A stretch of 64,000 nucleotides of DNA from Acetobacter okinawensis JCM 25146 (lineage in GTDB: Bacteria; Pseudomonadota; Alphaproteobacteria; Acetobacterales; Acetobacteraceae), in assembly GCF_000613865.1 (NCBI RefSeq), contig NZ_BAJU01000002.1:1-64000 (forward strand), given 5' to 3'. The position numbers were made by a program, and so were the translations under genes. Numbering within the stretch: position 1 is the first letter of the stretch; the number at the start of each line of letters is the position of its first letter. Below, piece after piece: positions 1-8,653 of this stretch. The notes under the pieces were generated by a model. That model did no database searches. It saw nothing but the letters and a program-made list of their open reading frames with translations, and was not told the origin of the DNA.

Positions 1-15
1 GGGAGTGATAAGAGC

Positions 16-1227
16 ATGACCATGCGTTTTGTGCGGGGCCTTTTGTGTTCCGCGACCGTTTTCTCTCTTGCCGTTCCGGCGGCATATGCGGCGGACACAT
101 TGGGGCAGCCGGTTGGTGCCGCCCTGCAGCAGGCACAGAGTGCTCTTGCGGCGCATAACTATACCAAGGCGCTGGCGGCCGTGAACGAAGCCGACAGCGT
201 GGCCGGAAAAAGTGCCTATGAAGACTACACCATTGCTCAGATGCGCGCCGCAGTGGCATCGCAGGCAGGGGATGTTGCGCAGGCCACCGCCGCTTATGAG
301 AAACTGATCGCATCCCCCCGCACACCGCGCAATCTGAAAAACCAGATGCTGATGTCGGAAGGGACAATGGCTTATAATGCCAAGGATTATCCCAAGGCAG
401 TTCTTGCCATCCAGCGCTACCTCAAGGACGTTGGTCCTAACCCGCAGATGGAAACATTGCTTGCTCAGTCTTATTATTTGCAAAAAGACTATGCAGGAAC
501 GGTGCGTGTTTTAACCCCGATTATTGCCAGAACGGTCAAGGCGGGGCAGAAGCCGGTTGAATCGCAGTTGCAGATGCTGGCAGCCAGTGCCACGGCTCTT
601 AAGGATTCTACAACCGCGACCCATGCCTATGTTCTGTTGGCCAGTGATTACCCTAAAAAAGAATACTGGGCACTTCTGCTGCACGAACTGGTTGTGAATA
701 CAAAAATCCCTCCTGCCTTGCAGCTTGATGTGTACCGTATCCGTCTGGCTGCGGGAGACATTTCCACCGCGCGCGATTTTATGGAAATGACGGAAATCGC
801 AATGCAGGGCCATATGCCCCAACTTGCGCTGGATCTGATGGATCAGGGTTACAAACAGGGGATTCTTGGCCAGGGAGCAGAAGCACCAAGGCAGGCTCGC
901 CTGAAAGCGCTGGTTGAAAAAACCATTGCCGATAAAAAAGCGTCTATCGCAGAAGATGAAAAAGCTGCTCTTGCCCAGACATCGGGGAATGCTCTGCTGA
1001 ATGTGGGGTATAACTATGTCACCTTCGGGCAGGCAGACAAAGGGCTGGCTCTGATGGAGCAGGCTATTGCCAAAGGGGTAACGGACCCCAATATTGCCCG
1101 CTTGCACCTTGGACTTGCCCAGATGCAGGCAGGGAACAAAGCTGCGGCCATACAGACTTTGAAGAGCGTTGCAGGGGATAACGGGGCATATGATATTGCC
1201 CAGCTCTGGGTGCTCAAACTTGGGTAA
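16..1227 (+). CDS. Secreted tetratricopeptide-repeat protein, function unknown
   Basis: A 403-residue protein with a clear Sec signal peptide (hydrophobic stretch at about residues 8-25, cleavage near AYAAD). The rest is Ala/Leu-rich helical sequence with TPR-like spacing, for example around residues 40-180 and again at about 335-400 (LNVGYNYVTFGQADKGLALM). This suggests a periplasmic protein-protein interaction scaffold. A GGGAG ribosome site lies about 10 bases before the ATG; a second ATG two codons on is also possible. The gene opens the window, so its upstream neighbours are unknown. It converges on the RND efflux operon across a shared terminator. I do not recognise a specific family beyond TPR-like. 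Confidence 0.75.
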   Translation: MTMRFVRGLLCSATVFSLAVPAAYAADTLGQPVGAALQQAQSALAAHNYTKALAAVNEADSVAGKSAYEDYTIAQMRAAVASQAGDVAQATAAYEKLIASPRTPRNLKNQMLMSEGTMAYNAKDYPKAVLAIQRYLKDVGPNPQMETLLAQSYYLQKDYAGTVRVLTPIIARTVKAGQKPVESQLQMLAASATALKDSTTATHAYVLLASDYPKKEYWALLLHELVVNTKIPPALQLDVYRIRLAAGDISTARDFMEMTEIAMQGHMPQLALDLMDQGYKQGILGQGAEAPRQARLKALVEKTIADKKASIAEDEKAALAQTSGNALLNVGYNYVTFGQADKGLALMEQAIAKGVTDPNIARLHLGLAQMQAGNKAAAIQTLKSVAGDNGAYDIAQLWVLKLG

Positions 1228-1267
1228 ATATTGCCGTACACTTGGTACGCAATAATCTGGGAGTAAT

Positions 1268-1296
1268 AAAAAAGGCCGCTGTTATGCGGCCTTTTT
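1268..1296. terminator. Bidirectional rho-independent terminator
   Basis: The arms GGCCGC and GCGGCC enclose a TGTTAT loop, with an A-run on the left and a T-run on the right. It can therefore end both the TPR gene on the plus strand and the efflux operon on the minus strand, which converge here. Confidence 0.85.
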
Positions 1297-1318
1297 ATTA
1301 TGATATGTTCTTTGTCTG

Positions 1319-2863
1319 CTACCCGGCTTTGGGCGGAGCGGGTTGTGCGGCCTTGTTGTCTGGCGCTTGGGCTGCTGGAGCCCCTTCCTGCCAGCCACCC
1401 CCCATGGCGCGGTAAATGGTCACTAGATTCTGGTATTTTGCGACAGCAACCGTAATCTGGGACTGCTGGGCCTGTAAGTAGTAGCGCTGTGAGTCCAGTG
1501 TGGTCAGGTAGGAATCTGTCCCTGTTTCATAACGGAGTTTTGCAAGGCGGTAGGCATCACCCGCAGCAAAGACCAGATCGTCCATCTGTTTTTTCTCGTC
1601 CAGATAGGCTTTGCGGGCTGCAAGGGCATCTGCCACTTCGCGGAAGGCGGTCTGCACCGTTTTTTCGTAGGCGGCAATTTTGCCGTTGCGGGTTGCCTTG
1701 GCCACCTTGAGGTTGCCGCTATTCATACCCCATGTCCACAGCGGGACTTGCAGGCTGGGGTTAAGGCCCCAGGTGGTGGCGGCAGCAGTAAACAGCTTGT
1801 GGAACTGAAGGCTGGAAACACCGTCTGATGCCGTCAGGGTCAGGCGCGGGAAAAAGGCCGCACGGGCTGCACCGATACTGGCCTGCGAGGCCAGCAGGTC
1901 ATGCTCTGCGGCAACAATGTCTGGCCTGCGGGTTAGAAGGTCCGATGGCAGGCCCGCAGGCAGGTCTGCCAGAATCGACTGCTTACCCAAGGGCAGGGGT
2001 GCAGGCAGGTTTTGTGGAATGGGTGCGCCAATGAGCAGGGTCAGCAGGTTTTCGTCCTGCTCGACCTTACGCTGTGCATCGGCGAGCAGGGTGGCACTTT
2101 GCTGCACCTGCGTTTCCAGCTGGCGTACGGTCAGCAGGTTTTCTTCACCGTGGTTGTATTTGTCCTGTGTCAGCTTCAGGCTGCCCTGCTGGCTGGTCAG
2201 GGTGTTCTGGGCCAGTGTGCGCGTATCCCTATCTCCCAGCCATGTAATATACGCTATGGCGACCTGAGAGACGATGCTGATAACCATGCTGCGCATGTTT
2301 TCCTGCTGGTTCAGGGCGCGTTCGGCAGCTTCTTTTGTCAGGGAGCGGATACGACCAAAAAAGTCGATTTCGTAAGACGAAAATCCGATGCCACCAGAAT
2401 AGTATTTAAAAACACGTCCACTACCATAGGCTGCATCGCTCCGGCCCTGTTCAAGCCCGGGAGCAAAGCTAAGCCCCGCAGCATTGGATGGAACCTGATA
2501 GATGGGCCCACCTGTTGCTGAAATGGTAGGGAACAAACCGGCGTGCTGTACATCGTACTGTCCCTGTGCCGTAGCAATATTGGCAGCGGATGTGCGCAGG
2601 TCACGGTTTTCACGCAGGGCAATGGTGATCAGGGCTTGCAGGCGTGGGTCCACAAAAAATTCGCGCCAGCCAATATCAGCTGCCACTTTTGGCAAAGTGG
2701 CTTCACCTGTCTGGGTATAACCGGGCCAGGTCTTGGCCAGTGGTGGGGTGGGCCGCGTGTATTTGGGGATCATGGTACACGCGGACAGGACCTGTGTTGC
2801 AGCAACAGCCATAACTGCAACACGGAGCCGCGGGGAGCGACGGAAAAAGGACTGATGAGCCAT
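1319..2863 (-). CDS. RND efflux outer-membrane factor (NodT/OprM family lipoprotein)
   Basis: A 514-residue outer-membrane channel of a tripartite efflux pump. It starts with a lipoprotein signal ending in a lipobox (LSAC, residues 26-29) followed by the typical KYTRPTPP. Two TolC-like (OEP) repeats follow, including DFFGRIRSLT and the RRPDIVAAEHDLLASQA motif typical of NodT-family factors. The C-terminal tail is Ala/Pro-rich. It is the last gene of a three-gene operon, only 3 bases after the pump gene, so it is surely co-transcribed. The substrate cannot be deduced from sequence; solvents, drugs or organic acids are typical for this family. Confidence 0.93.
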   Translation of the reverse strand: MAHQSFFRRSPRLRVAVMAVAATQVLSACTMIPKYTRPTPPLAKTWPGYTQTGEATLPKVAADIGWREFFVDPRLQALITIALRENRDLRTSAANIATAQGQYDVQHAGLFPTISATGGPIYQVPSNAAGLSFAPGLEQGRSDAAYGSGRVFKYYSGGIGFSSYEIDFFGRIRSLTKEAAERALNQQENMRSMVISIVSQVAIAYITWLGDRDTRTLAQNTLTSQQGSLKLTQDKYNHGEENLLTVRQLETQVQQSATLLADAQRKVEQDENLLTLLIGAPIPQNLPAPLPLGKQSILADLPAGLPSDLLTRRPDIVAAEHDLLASQASIGAARAAFFPRLTLTASDGVSSLQFHKLFTAAATTWGLNPSLQVPLWTWGMNSGNLKVAKATRNGKIAAYEKTVQTAFREVADALAARKAYLDEKKQMDDLVFAAGDAYRLAKLRYETGTDSYLTTLDSQRYYLQAQQSQITVAVAKYQNLVTIYRAMGGGWQEGAPAAQAPDNKAAQPAPPKAG

Positions 2864-2866
2864 ATC

Positions 2867-5800
2867 TTATTCGTTCCCGGTTGCGGTCTGGGCAGGTGGT
2901 GCACTCTCTTGGCGTTCGCTCTGACGTTTGACGTGGAATACACGCAGAACCAGAACAAAGAAGACAGGCACAAAGTAAATGGCCAGAAGTGTTGCGGTGG
3001 CCATGCCCCCCACCACGGCGGTGCCAATGGCTACGCGTGAGGCGGAGCCCGCTCCTGTGGCAACGGCCAGCGGGAACACCCCAACCACAAAAGCGATGGA
3101 TGTCATGAGGATGGGACGCAGGCGTTCACGCGCGGCAGTTAGCACGGCATCTTCAAGCGATTCACCACGTTCAAAGGCAGCTTTGGCAAACTCCACAATA
3201 AGAATGGCGTTTTTAACAGCCAGCCCTACGGTGGTGAGCAGCCCAACCTGAAAATACACGTCATTGTTCATGTTCCGCCACAGGGTTGCGGCAATGGACC
3301 CCAGAATTCCCAGTGGAATCACCAGCATGACGGCAAAGGGAATAGCCCAGCTTTCGTAAAGTGCAGCAAGGCACAACAGAATAACCAGACTGGCCAGTGC
3401 ATAGAGTGGGCCGGTAGAAGAGCCTGACGAGATTTCCTCAAAGGACAGACCTGTCCATTCAAAGCCGATGCCATCAGGGAGTTTTTTGAGAATGTCCTTG
3501 ATGGCAGCAAGGGAATCCCCCGAACTGTAACCAATGGCTGGCTGGCCCAGAATTTCAAAGGCGTTAAAGCCGTTGTAATCCTCCACCTTTTGCGGACCAG
3601 TCAGCCAGTAGCCGCGAATAAAGGTGTTAAGGGGTGCAAGCGTGTTGGTGTTGGTGCGGATGTACCATTTATCCAGGTCCTGTGGCAGCATACGCGAGTC
3701 CATATCCCCCTGAATGTAAACCTGCTTGACGCGGTCATTCCGGGTGAACTGGTTGACATAGATGGAGCCCAGAGCACCTTCGATTGTTGTGTTGATGTCA
3801 TCAATCGTAATGCCCAGCGCGTTTGCTTTTTCGCGGTCTATATCAAGGTGGTATTGCGATGCATCTTCCATGCCGTTGGGGCGCACGGCCATAAGGCGGT
3901 GGTCCTTGCTGGCAAGGCCGAGCACCATGTTCCGGGCTGCCAGCAACTGCTCGTGGCCAAGGTGGCCGCGGTCTTCCAGTTCAAGGTCAAAGCCCGTGGC
4001 GTTACCCAGTTCAAGCACGGCTGGCGGGTTGACGGCAAAAATCTGGGCGCGCGGGTCAAACCAGTAGTGCATCATAATCCGCTGCGCGATGGCAGCAGAT
4101 GTCTGCGACGCAAGAGGCCGCTCTTTCCAGTCCTTGAGGCGGATAAAGAATGCACCGGAGTTCTGCCCCTGCCCAGCAAAGTTAAACCCGCTGATGGCGT
4201 AAACAGATTCCACAAGACCGCCTTCGGATTTAAGGATGTAATCCGTAATTTCGCGGTTCAGTTTTGTGGTCTGCTCCATGGGGGTGTTGGGGGGCAGGGT
4301 GACCTGCCCAAAAATCAGCCCCTGATCTTCATCTGGCAAAAAGCCACTGGGTAGGCGGGTAAACAGGTAGCCCGCCAGCGCGCTGATCAGCACAAAACAG
4401 GTAATGGAGAGTGCGGTAGAGGCAATAAGTTTGCGCACACCATTGAGGTACCCGTTTGTCAGGCGTTCAAAGTTACGGTTGAACCAGCCTGCAGGGCCTG
4501 TGGTTTTGACGTGTGTTCCGGGCTTGAGCATGGTGGCGCACAATGCTGGTGTCAGCACCATAGCAACCAGAACCGACAGCCACATGGCCGAGACAATGGT
4601 AATGGAGAACTGGCGATAGATAACCCCCACGGAGCCGGAAAAAGCGGCCATGGGCAAAAAGACTGCCGTCAGCACAAGAACAATGCCAACCAGCGCCCCT
4701 GAAATTTCGTCCATGGAGACGCGGGCTGCTTCGATGGGGGAGAGTTTTTTCTCCGACATCACGCGTTCCACGTTTTCCACCACAACAATGGCGTCATCCA
4801 CCAGCAGGCCCACGGCCAGCACCATGGCCAGCATGGTGAGTGTGTTGATGGAAAAACCAAAGATGTTGAGCAGACCAAACGTGCCCAGCAGCACCACCGG
4901 CACGGCAATGGTGGGAATAAGAGTTGCCCGGAAATTCTGCAAGAACACCAGCATGACCAGAAAGACCAGCCCGATTGCTTCGAGCAGGGTAATGACCACT
5001 TCCTCAATGGAGAGGGTGATGAACGGTTCCGTATCCAGCGGGTAAACGGTTTTCAGGCCCGGTGGGAAAAATTTCTCCAGCTCATCAATCTTGGCGCGGA
5101 CGGCGGCCTCGGTCGAAATCTGGTTGGCGCCGGGAGCAAGCTTGAGCGCCATGCCCGAGGCGGGGTGGTTGTTGTAGTACGATGAGGTGTTGTAGGTCTG
5201 CGGCCCCAGCTCCACCCGCGCCACATCCTTGATGCGAACCTGCGAGCCATCGGGCTGGACCTTGAGCAGAATTTTTTCAAACTCGCCAGCCGATGTCAGG
5301 CGCGTTGGGCCAATGATCGTGGCATCTAGGCGGATGTCCTTGCGTGCGGGCAAACCACCCAGCTCGCCCGAGGAGACCTGAATGTTCTGGGTCTGGATGG
5401 CGGTTTCCACATCCCGCACGGTCAGGGCGTAGTTGAACAGCTTGTTGGGGTCGAGCCAGATCCGCATTGCATATTCGGAGCCGAACAGCGTGTGGTCCCC
5501 CACGCCAGTTACACGGCTGAGCGGGTCGGACACGTTGGAGGCAACATAATCGGCAATATCGGAGCCGCTCATAGAGTTGTTGGTGGAGATAAAGCCCAGA
5601 ACCAGCATGAAGTTCTTGACCGCTTTGGTAATGCTCAGACCCTGTGCGGTCACTTCCTGCGGCAGTTTGGGCTGGGCAAGCTGGAGCTTGTTCTGCACCT
5701 GCACCTGCGCAATGTCAGGGTTTGTGCCCTGCTCAAAGGTCAGGTCAATTTCCATCTGCCCGGAGGCATAGGACTGGGCTGCAATATATTCCAGATGATC

Positions 5801-6022
5801 CAGCCCGAACATCTGCTGGAGTATGGGGCGCACGACCGTGTCATTGACCGTATCGGCAGATGCGCCGGGGTAGGTCACGGTAATGGCGATCTGGGGCGGG
5901 GCAATGCTGGGATACTGGGCAATGGGCAGCCGCAGGATGGACAGGCCGCCAAACAGCATGATGATCAGGCTGATCACCCACGCAAAAATGGGTCGGTTGA
6001 TAAAGAACCGCGAGAGCGACAT
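2867..6022 (-). CDS. RND efflux pump, HAE1 (AcrB/MexB) family permease
   Basis: A 1051-residue inner-membrane proton-driven drug exporter of the expected family length. It begins with the hallmark FFINRPIFAWVISLIIML helix. It has large periplasmic loops after TM1 and TM7 and the paired aspartates of the proton relay in TM4 (LLVDDAIVVVENVERVM). The LRPILMTS motif and repeated GxxxG-rich helices are near the C-terminus. It lies between the adaptor (4-base gap) and the outer-membrane factor (3-base gap). It would assemble with both to span the envelope. Confidence 0.96.
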   Translation of the reverse strand: MSLSRFFINRPIFAWVISLIIMLFGGLSILRLPIAQYPSIAPPQIAITVTYPGASADTVNDTVVRPILQQMFGLDHLEYIAAQSYASGQMEIDLTFEQGTNPDIAQVQVQNKLQLAQPKLPQEVTAQGLSITKAVKNFMLVLGFISTNNSMSGSDIADYVASNVSDPLSRVTGVGDHTLFGSEYAMRIWLDPNKLFNYALTVRDVETAIQTQNIQVSSGELGGLPARKDIRLDATIIGPTRLTSAGEFEKILLKVQPDGSQVRIKDVARVELGPQTYNTSSYYNNHPASGMALKLAPGANQISTEAAVRAKIDELEKFFPPGLKTVYPLDTEPFITLSIEEVVITLLEAIGLVFLVMLVFLQNFRATLIPTIAVPVVLLGTFGLLNIFGFSINTLTMLAMVLAVGLLVDDAIVVVENVERVMSEKKLSPIEAARVSMDEISGALVGIVLVLTAVFLPMAAFSGSVGVIYRQFSITIVSAMWLSVLVAMVLTPALCATMLKPGTHVKTTGPAGWFNRNFERLTNGYLNGVRKLIASTALSITCFVLISALAGYLFTRLPSGFLPDEDQGLIFGQVTLPPNTPMEQTTKLNREITDYILKSEGGLVESVYAISGFNFAGQGQNSGAFFIRLKDWKERPLASQTSAAIAQRIMMHYWFDPRAQIFAVNPPAVLELGNATGFDLELEDRGHLGHEQLLAARNMVLGLASKDHRLMAVRPNGMEDASQYHLDIDREKANALGITIDDINTTIEGALGSIYVNQFTRNDRVKQVYIQGDMDSRMLPQDLDKWYIRTNTNTLAPLNTFIRGYWLTGPQKVEDYNGFNAFEILGQPAIGYSSGDSLAAIKDILKKLPDGIGFEWTGLSFEEISSGSSTGPLYALASLVILLCLAALYESWAIPFAVMLVIPLGILGSIAATLWRNMNNDVYFQVGLLTTVGLAVKNAILIVEFAKAAFERGESLEDAVLTAARERLRPILMTSIAFVVGVFPLAVATGAGSASRVAIGTAVVGGMATATLLAIYFVPVFFVLVLRVFHVKRQSERQESAPPAQTATGNE

Positions 6023-6026
6023 GGAT

Positions 6027-7217
6027 TTACTGCCCCTTTTGCGCAGGCTGTGCTGCGGAGTCGGCTGGAGTGTCGGCCTTGGGTTTGCTGGCCTGTACCG
6101 AGACCTTCTGCCCGGGGTGTATCTTTTGCGTACCGCTGACCACCACCTGCTCGCCTGCCTTAAGGCCCCCCGTCACCAGCCAGTTGGTGCCAATGGCCAT
6201 GCCAATCTGTATCTGGCGCAGGGCTACCGTGTTGTCGGGTTGTACAACCCAGACCTGCGGGTCGCCATGGGTGTTGCGGCTGAGGGCCTCCTGCGGCACC
6301 AGCAGGGCATTGGGGTCAACACCTTCGTCTAGCTGGGCGTGGACATACATGCCCGGCAGCAGCAGCTTTTGCGGGTTGGGCATGATTGCGCGCACAATAA
6401 CGGTGGAGGTTGTCGTATCCACGTTTACTTCGGCCAGTGCCATGTGGCCCTTGAATTCGTAAGGGGAGCCGTCTTCAAGCGTCAGGGTTACGGGCACTTC
6501 GCCGTTGGCCTGGCGCTGGATACGCCCGTCCGCCAGCTCACGCTTGAGGCGGAGCAGGGTAATGGCAGGCAGGTTCACGTCCACATAAATGGGGTCAAGC
6601 CGGGTAATAATGGCCGTATTGCTGGTCTGGTCGGCCGTGACAAGCGCGCCAACCGTAATAAGTGTGCGGCCAATACGGCCGGAAATGGGGGCATACATCT
6701 TGGTATAGCCAAGGTTGACCTGCGCACTTTCCACCTGCCCCTGTGCGCTCTGTATCTGGCCACGGGCCTGTTTTTCCGCCGCTACGGCATCATCATAGTC
6801 CTGCTGGCTTACAGCGTGTTCGCGCACCAGCTTTTTGTAGCGGTTGACCTTGGCTTGGGCGGTACCTTCCAGCGCCATGGCCTGCGCCAGTTGCCCACGT
6901 GCGGAGTCGTACACGGCTTTGTAGCGGGCGGGGTCGATCTGGTAGAGTTGCTGACCAGCCTCAACGTCCGAACCTTCGATAAACAGGCGTTTGAGCACAA
7001 CGCCTGTAACCTGTGGGCGAACCTGAGCAATTTCAAACGCATCCGTGCGTCCGGGCAGGCTGGTGTGCACGCTTACGGGCTGGGGCTGTATGGTTACAAC
7101 GCCCACGGCCTGTGGCGGCACATGTGCTGTGTTGGACTGGCGTTTACAGCCTTCCAGAGCAAGCAGGGCAACCGTGCAGAGCAGGACCGGACGAAAAGAA
7201 AAAGTGTGTGTTGTCAC
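6027..7217 (-). CDS. RND efflux periplasmic adaptor (MexA/AcrA family lipoprotein)
   Basis: A membrane-fusion protein linking pump and outer-membrane channel. It has a lipoprotein signal with lipobox LEGC, then the biotinyl-lipoyl half-motif (VRPQVTGVVLKRLFIEGSDV), a coiled hairpin, and the second half-motif (YTKMYAPISGRIGRTLI). A beta-barrel and a membrane-proximal domain complete it. I chose the GTG at 7217 because it gives a normal short n-region before the lipobox. The frame stays open to another GTG at 7271, which would add 18 residues. It is the first gene of the efflux operon. A palindrome and a possible promoter lie upstream at 7383-7417. Confidence 0.92.
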   Translation of the reverse strand: MTTHTFSFRPVLLCTVALLALEGCKRQSNTAHVPPQAVGVVTIQPQPVSVHTSLPGRTDAFEIAQVRPQVTGVVLKRLFIEGSDVEAGQQLYQIDPARYKAVYDSARGQLAQAMALEGTAQAKVNRYKKLVREHAVSQQDYDDAVAAEKQARGQIQSAQGQVESAQVNLGYTKMYAPISGRIGRTLITVGALVTADQTSNTAIITRLDPIYVDVNLPAITLLRLKRELADGRIQRQANGEVPVTLTLEDGSPYEFKGHMALAEVNVDTTTSTVIVRAIMPNPQKLLLPGMYVHAQLDEGVDPNALLVPQEALSRNTHGDPQVWVVQPDNTVALRQIQIGMAIGTNWLVTGGLKAGEQVVVSGTQKIHPGQKVSVQASKPKADTPADSAAQPAQKGQ

Positions 7218-7382
7218 TTTGGTGTGGCCCTGTGTGTTGAGGGGTTTTCCGCACGTGTCAGGCTTTGGCACGCTTTGCTGGACAGGAAGGGGGAGGAACC
7301 CATCCCGTCCAGCTCTTTGGGGAGCGTGAGCCAGATGCCGCCATGTGGAGAAAACAGAGTGGAAAAAGAAAGGCAGAAAAAA

Positions 7383-7417
7383 CAGTACTAAGTGTTACCT
7401 TTAGCGTGCAAGCTAAA
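7383..7417 (-). promoter_or_regulatory. Candidate promoter with overlapping operator palindrome for the RND operon
   Basis: On the minus strand a TTGCAC -35 box (7406-7411 region) and a TACTGT -10 box (7383-7388) are separated by about 18 bases. A perfect palindrome TTTAGC-N6-GCTAAA (7400-7417) overlaps the -35 box. This is the usual layout for a repressor such as TetR acting on an efflux operon. No regulator gene lies next to the operon, so the binding protein is unknown. Inference from sequence only. Confidence 0.4.
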
Positions 7418-7477
7418 AGTGCAGCCGCTCCAAGTCAAGAGCAGATCAGGCCGTAAAAACAAGCTTTATAGCGGGTG

Positions 7478-8653
7478 TCAGGCGGGGCTGCCGCCACTTT
7501 CGTCCAGCCGTGTGTCCCTATGGACCCATGTTGAAAGCAGCAGACCAAACCCCAGCATAACATTCAGCATGGCCGATCCCCCGTAGGAGACAAGCGGCAG
7601 AGGCACCCCGCCAACAGGAATTGCCCCCATGACCATGGACAGGTTGACCAGACAGTAAAAGAAAAAATTCATGCTGATGCCAAGCGCAATCAGTCGGCCA
7701 AAACGGTTGCGGCAGCGTATGGCCATGACCATTCCCCCCATAATCAGCAGGACCAGCAGGGCAATAACGGCAGCAGCACCGATAAAGCCCCATTCCTCGG
7801 CGATCATGGTAAAAATGAAGTCGGTCTGCTTTTCGGGCAGGAAGTTGAGTTGTCCCTGCGAGCCGTGCAGATACCCCTGCCCCCACATCCCACCCGAACC
7901 CAGAGCAATCTTGGACTGGATAATGTTGTAGCCCGCTCCCAGCGGATCACTTTCGGGGTGGAGGAAGGTGGTAATGCGCGCCTTCTGGTAATCATGCAGA
8001 TGGCCGTAGGCAAATTGCACAAGAGAGGGCACAGGCAGCACCAGCAGGATAATCTGCCACAGGCGCATGCCCGCCGTAAAAAACAGCGATGCGCCAATCC
8101 CTCCGATAATAACCGCCGTACCCAGATTGGGCTCCTTGAGGACCAGCGCAACCGGCACCAGCACCATAAAGGCAGGGGGAACAAGCCAGAGCGGGTTGCC
8201 CATACGGGCATGGTTCATGCGCGAGAACCATGTGGCCAGTACGGTCACAAGGGCGATCTTGGCGAACTCGGAGGGCTGGATCTGGAGCCCGCCGACCATA
8301 AGCCAGCGTTCGGCACCCTTGCCCACATGGCCCATGTGCAGCACCGCGACCAGAAGCACGAGTGAGAGCGCGTACATCCCCCATGATGCACGCATGAGCA
8401 CCCGGGGGGGCAACATGGCCACAGTCACCATAAGCACAAGCCCTACGGCAAAGCGCGCGGCCTGTGGGGCGGCAAACGGGTAAGGCACGCCCCCGGCGGC
8501 GGAGTAGAGGGTCACGTAGCCAATGCCCGCCAGCGTGCAGATAAGCAGCACATACAGCCAGCTTATCCGCCACAGCTTGGCCATAAGCCGGAAGCTGGGT
8601 TCGGCCCGCAGCAGGCGTTTATGGAACCTGATGCGGTTATTCAAAACTGTCAT
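7478..8653 (-). CDS. rodA: Rod-shape peptidoglycan glycosyltransferase RodA (SEDS family)
   Basis: A polytopic SEDS protein that polymerises lipid II in the elongasome together with its partner transpeptidase PBP2. Characteristic stretches include LGTAVIIGGIGASLFFTAG, the FLPEKQTDFIFTMIAEEWGF segment and the C-terminal GVPLPLVSYGGSA. The start was placed at the ATG at 8653, which overlaps the end of mrdA by 17 bases and gives about 391 residues. The frame is open further upstream, but that part has no family similarity. It is the last gene of the mreBCD-mrdA-rodA cluster. Confidence 0.95.
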   Translation of the reverse strand: MTVLNNRIRFHKRLLRAEPSFRLMAKLWRISWLYVLLICTLAGIGYVTLYSAAGGVPYPFAAPQAARFAVGLVLMVTVAMLPPRVLMRASWGMYALSLVLLVAVLHMGHVGKGAERWLMVGGLQIQPSEFAKIALVTVLATWFSRMNHARMGNPLWLVPPAFMVLVPVALVLKEPNLGTAVIIGGIGASLFFTAGMRLWQIILLVLPVPSLVQFAYGHLHDYQKARITTFLHPESDPLGAGYNIIQSKIALGSGGMWGQGYLHGSQGQLNFLPEKQTDFIFTMIAEEWGFIGAAAVIALLVLLIMGGMVMAIRCRNRFGRLIALGISMNFFFYCLVNLSMVMGAIPVGGVPLPLVSYGGSAMLNVMLGFGLLLSTWVHRDTRLDESGGSPA

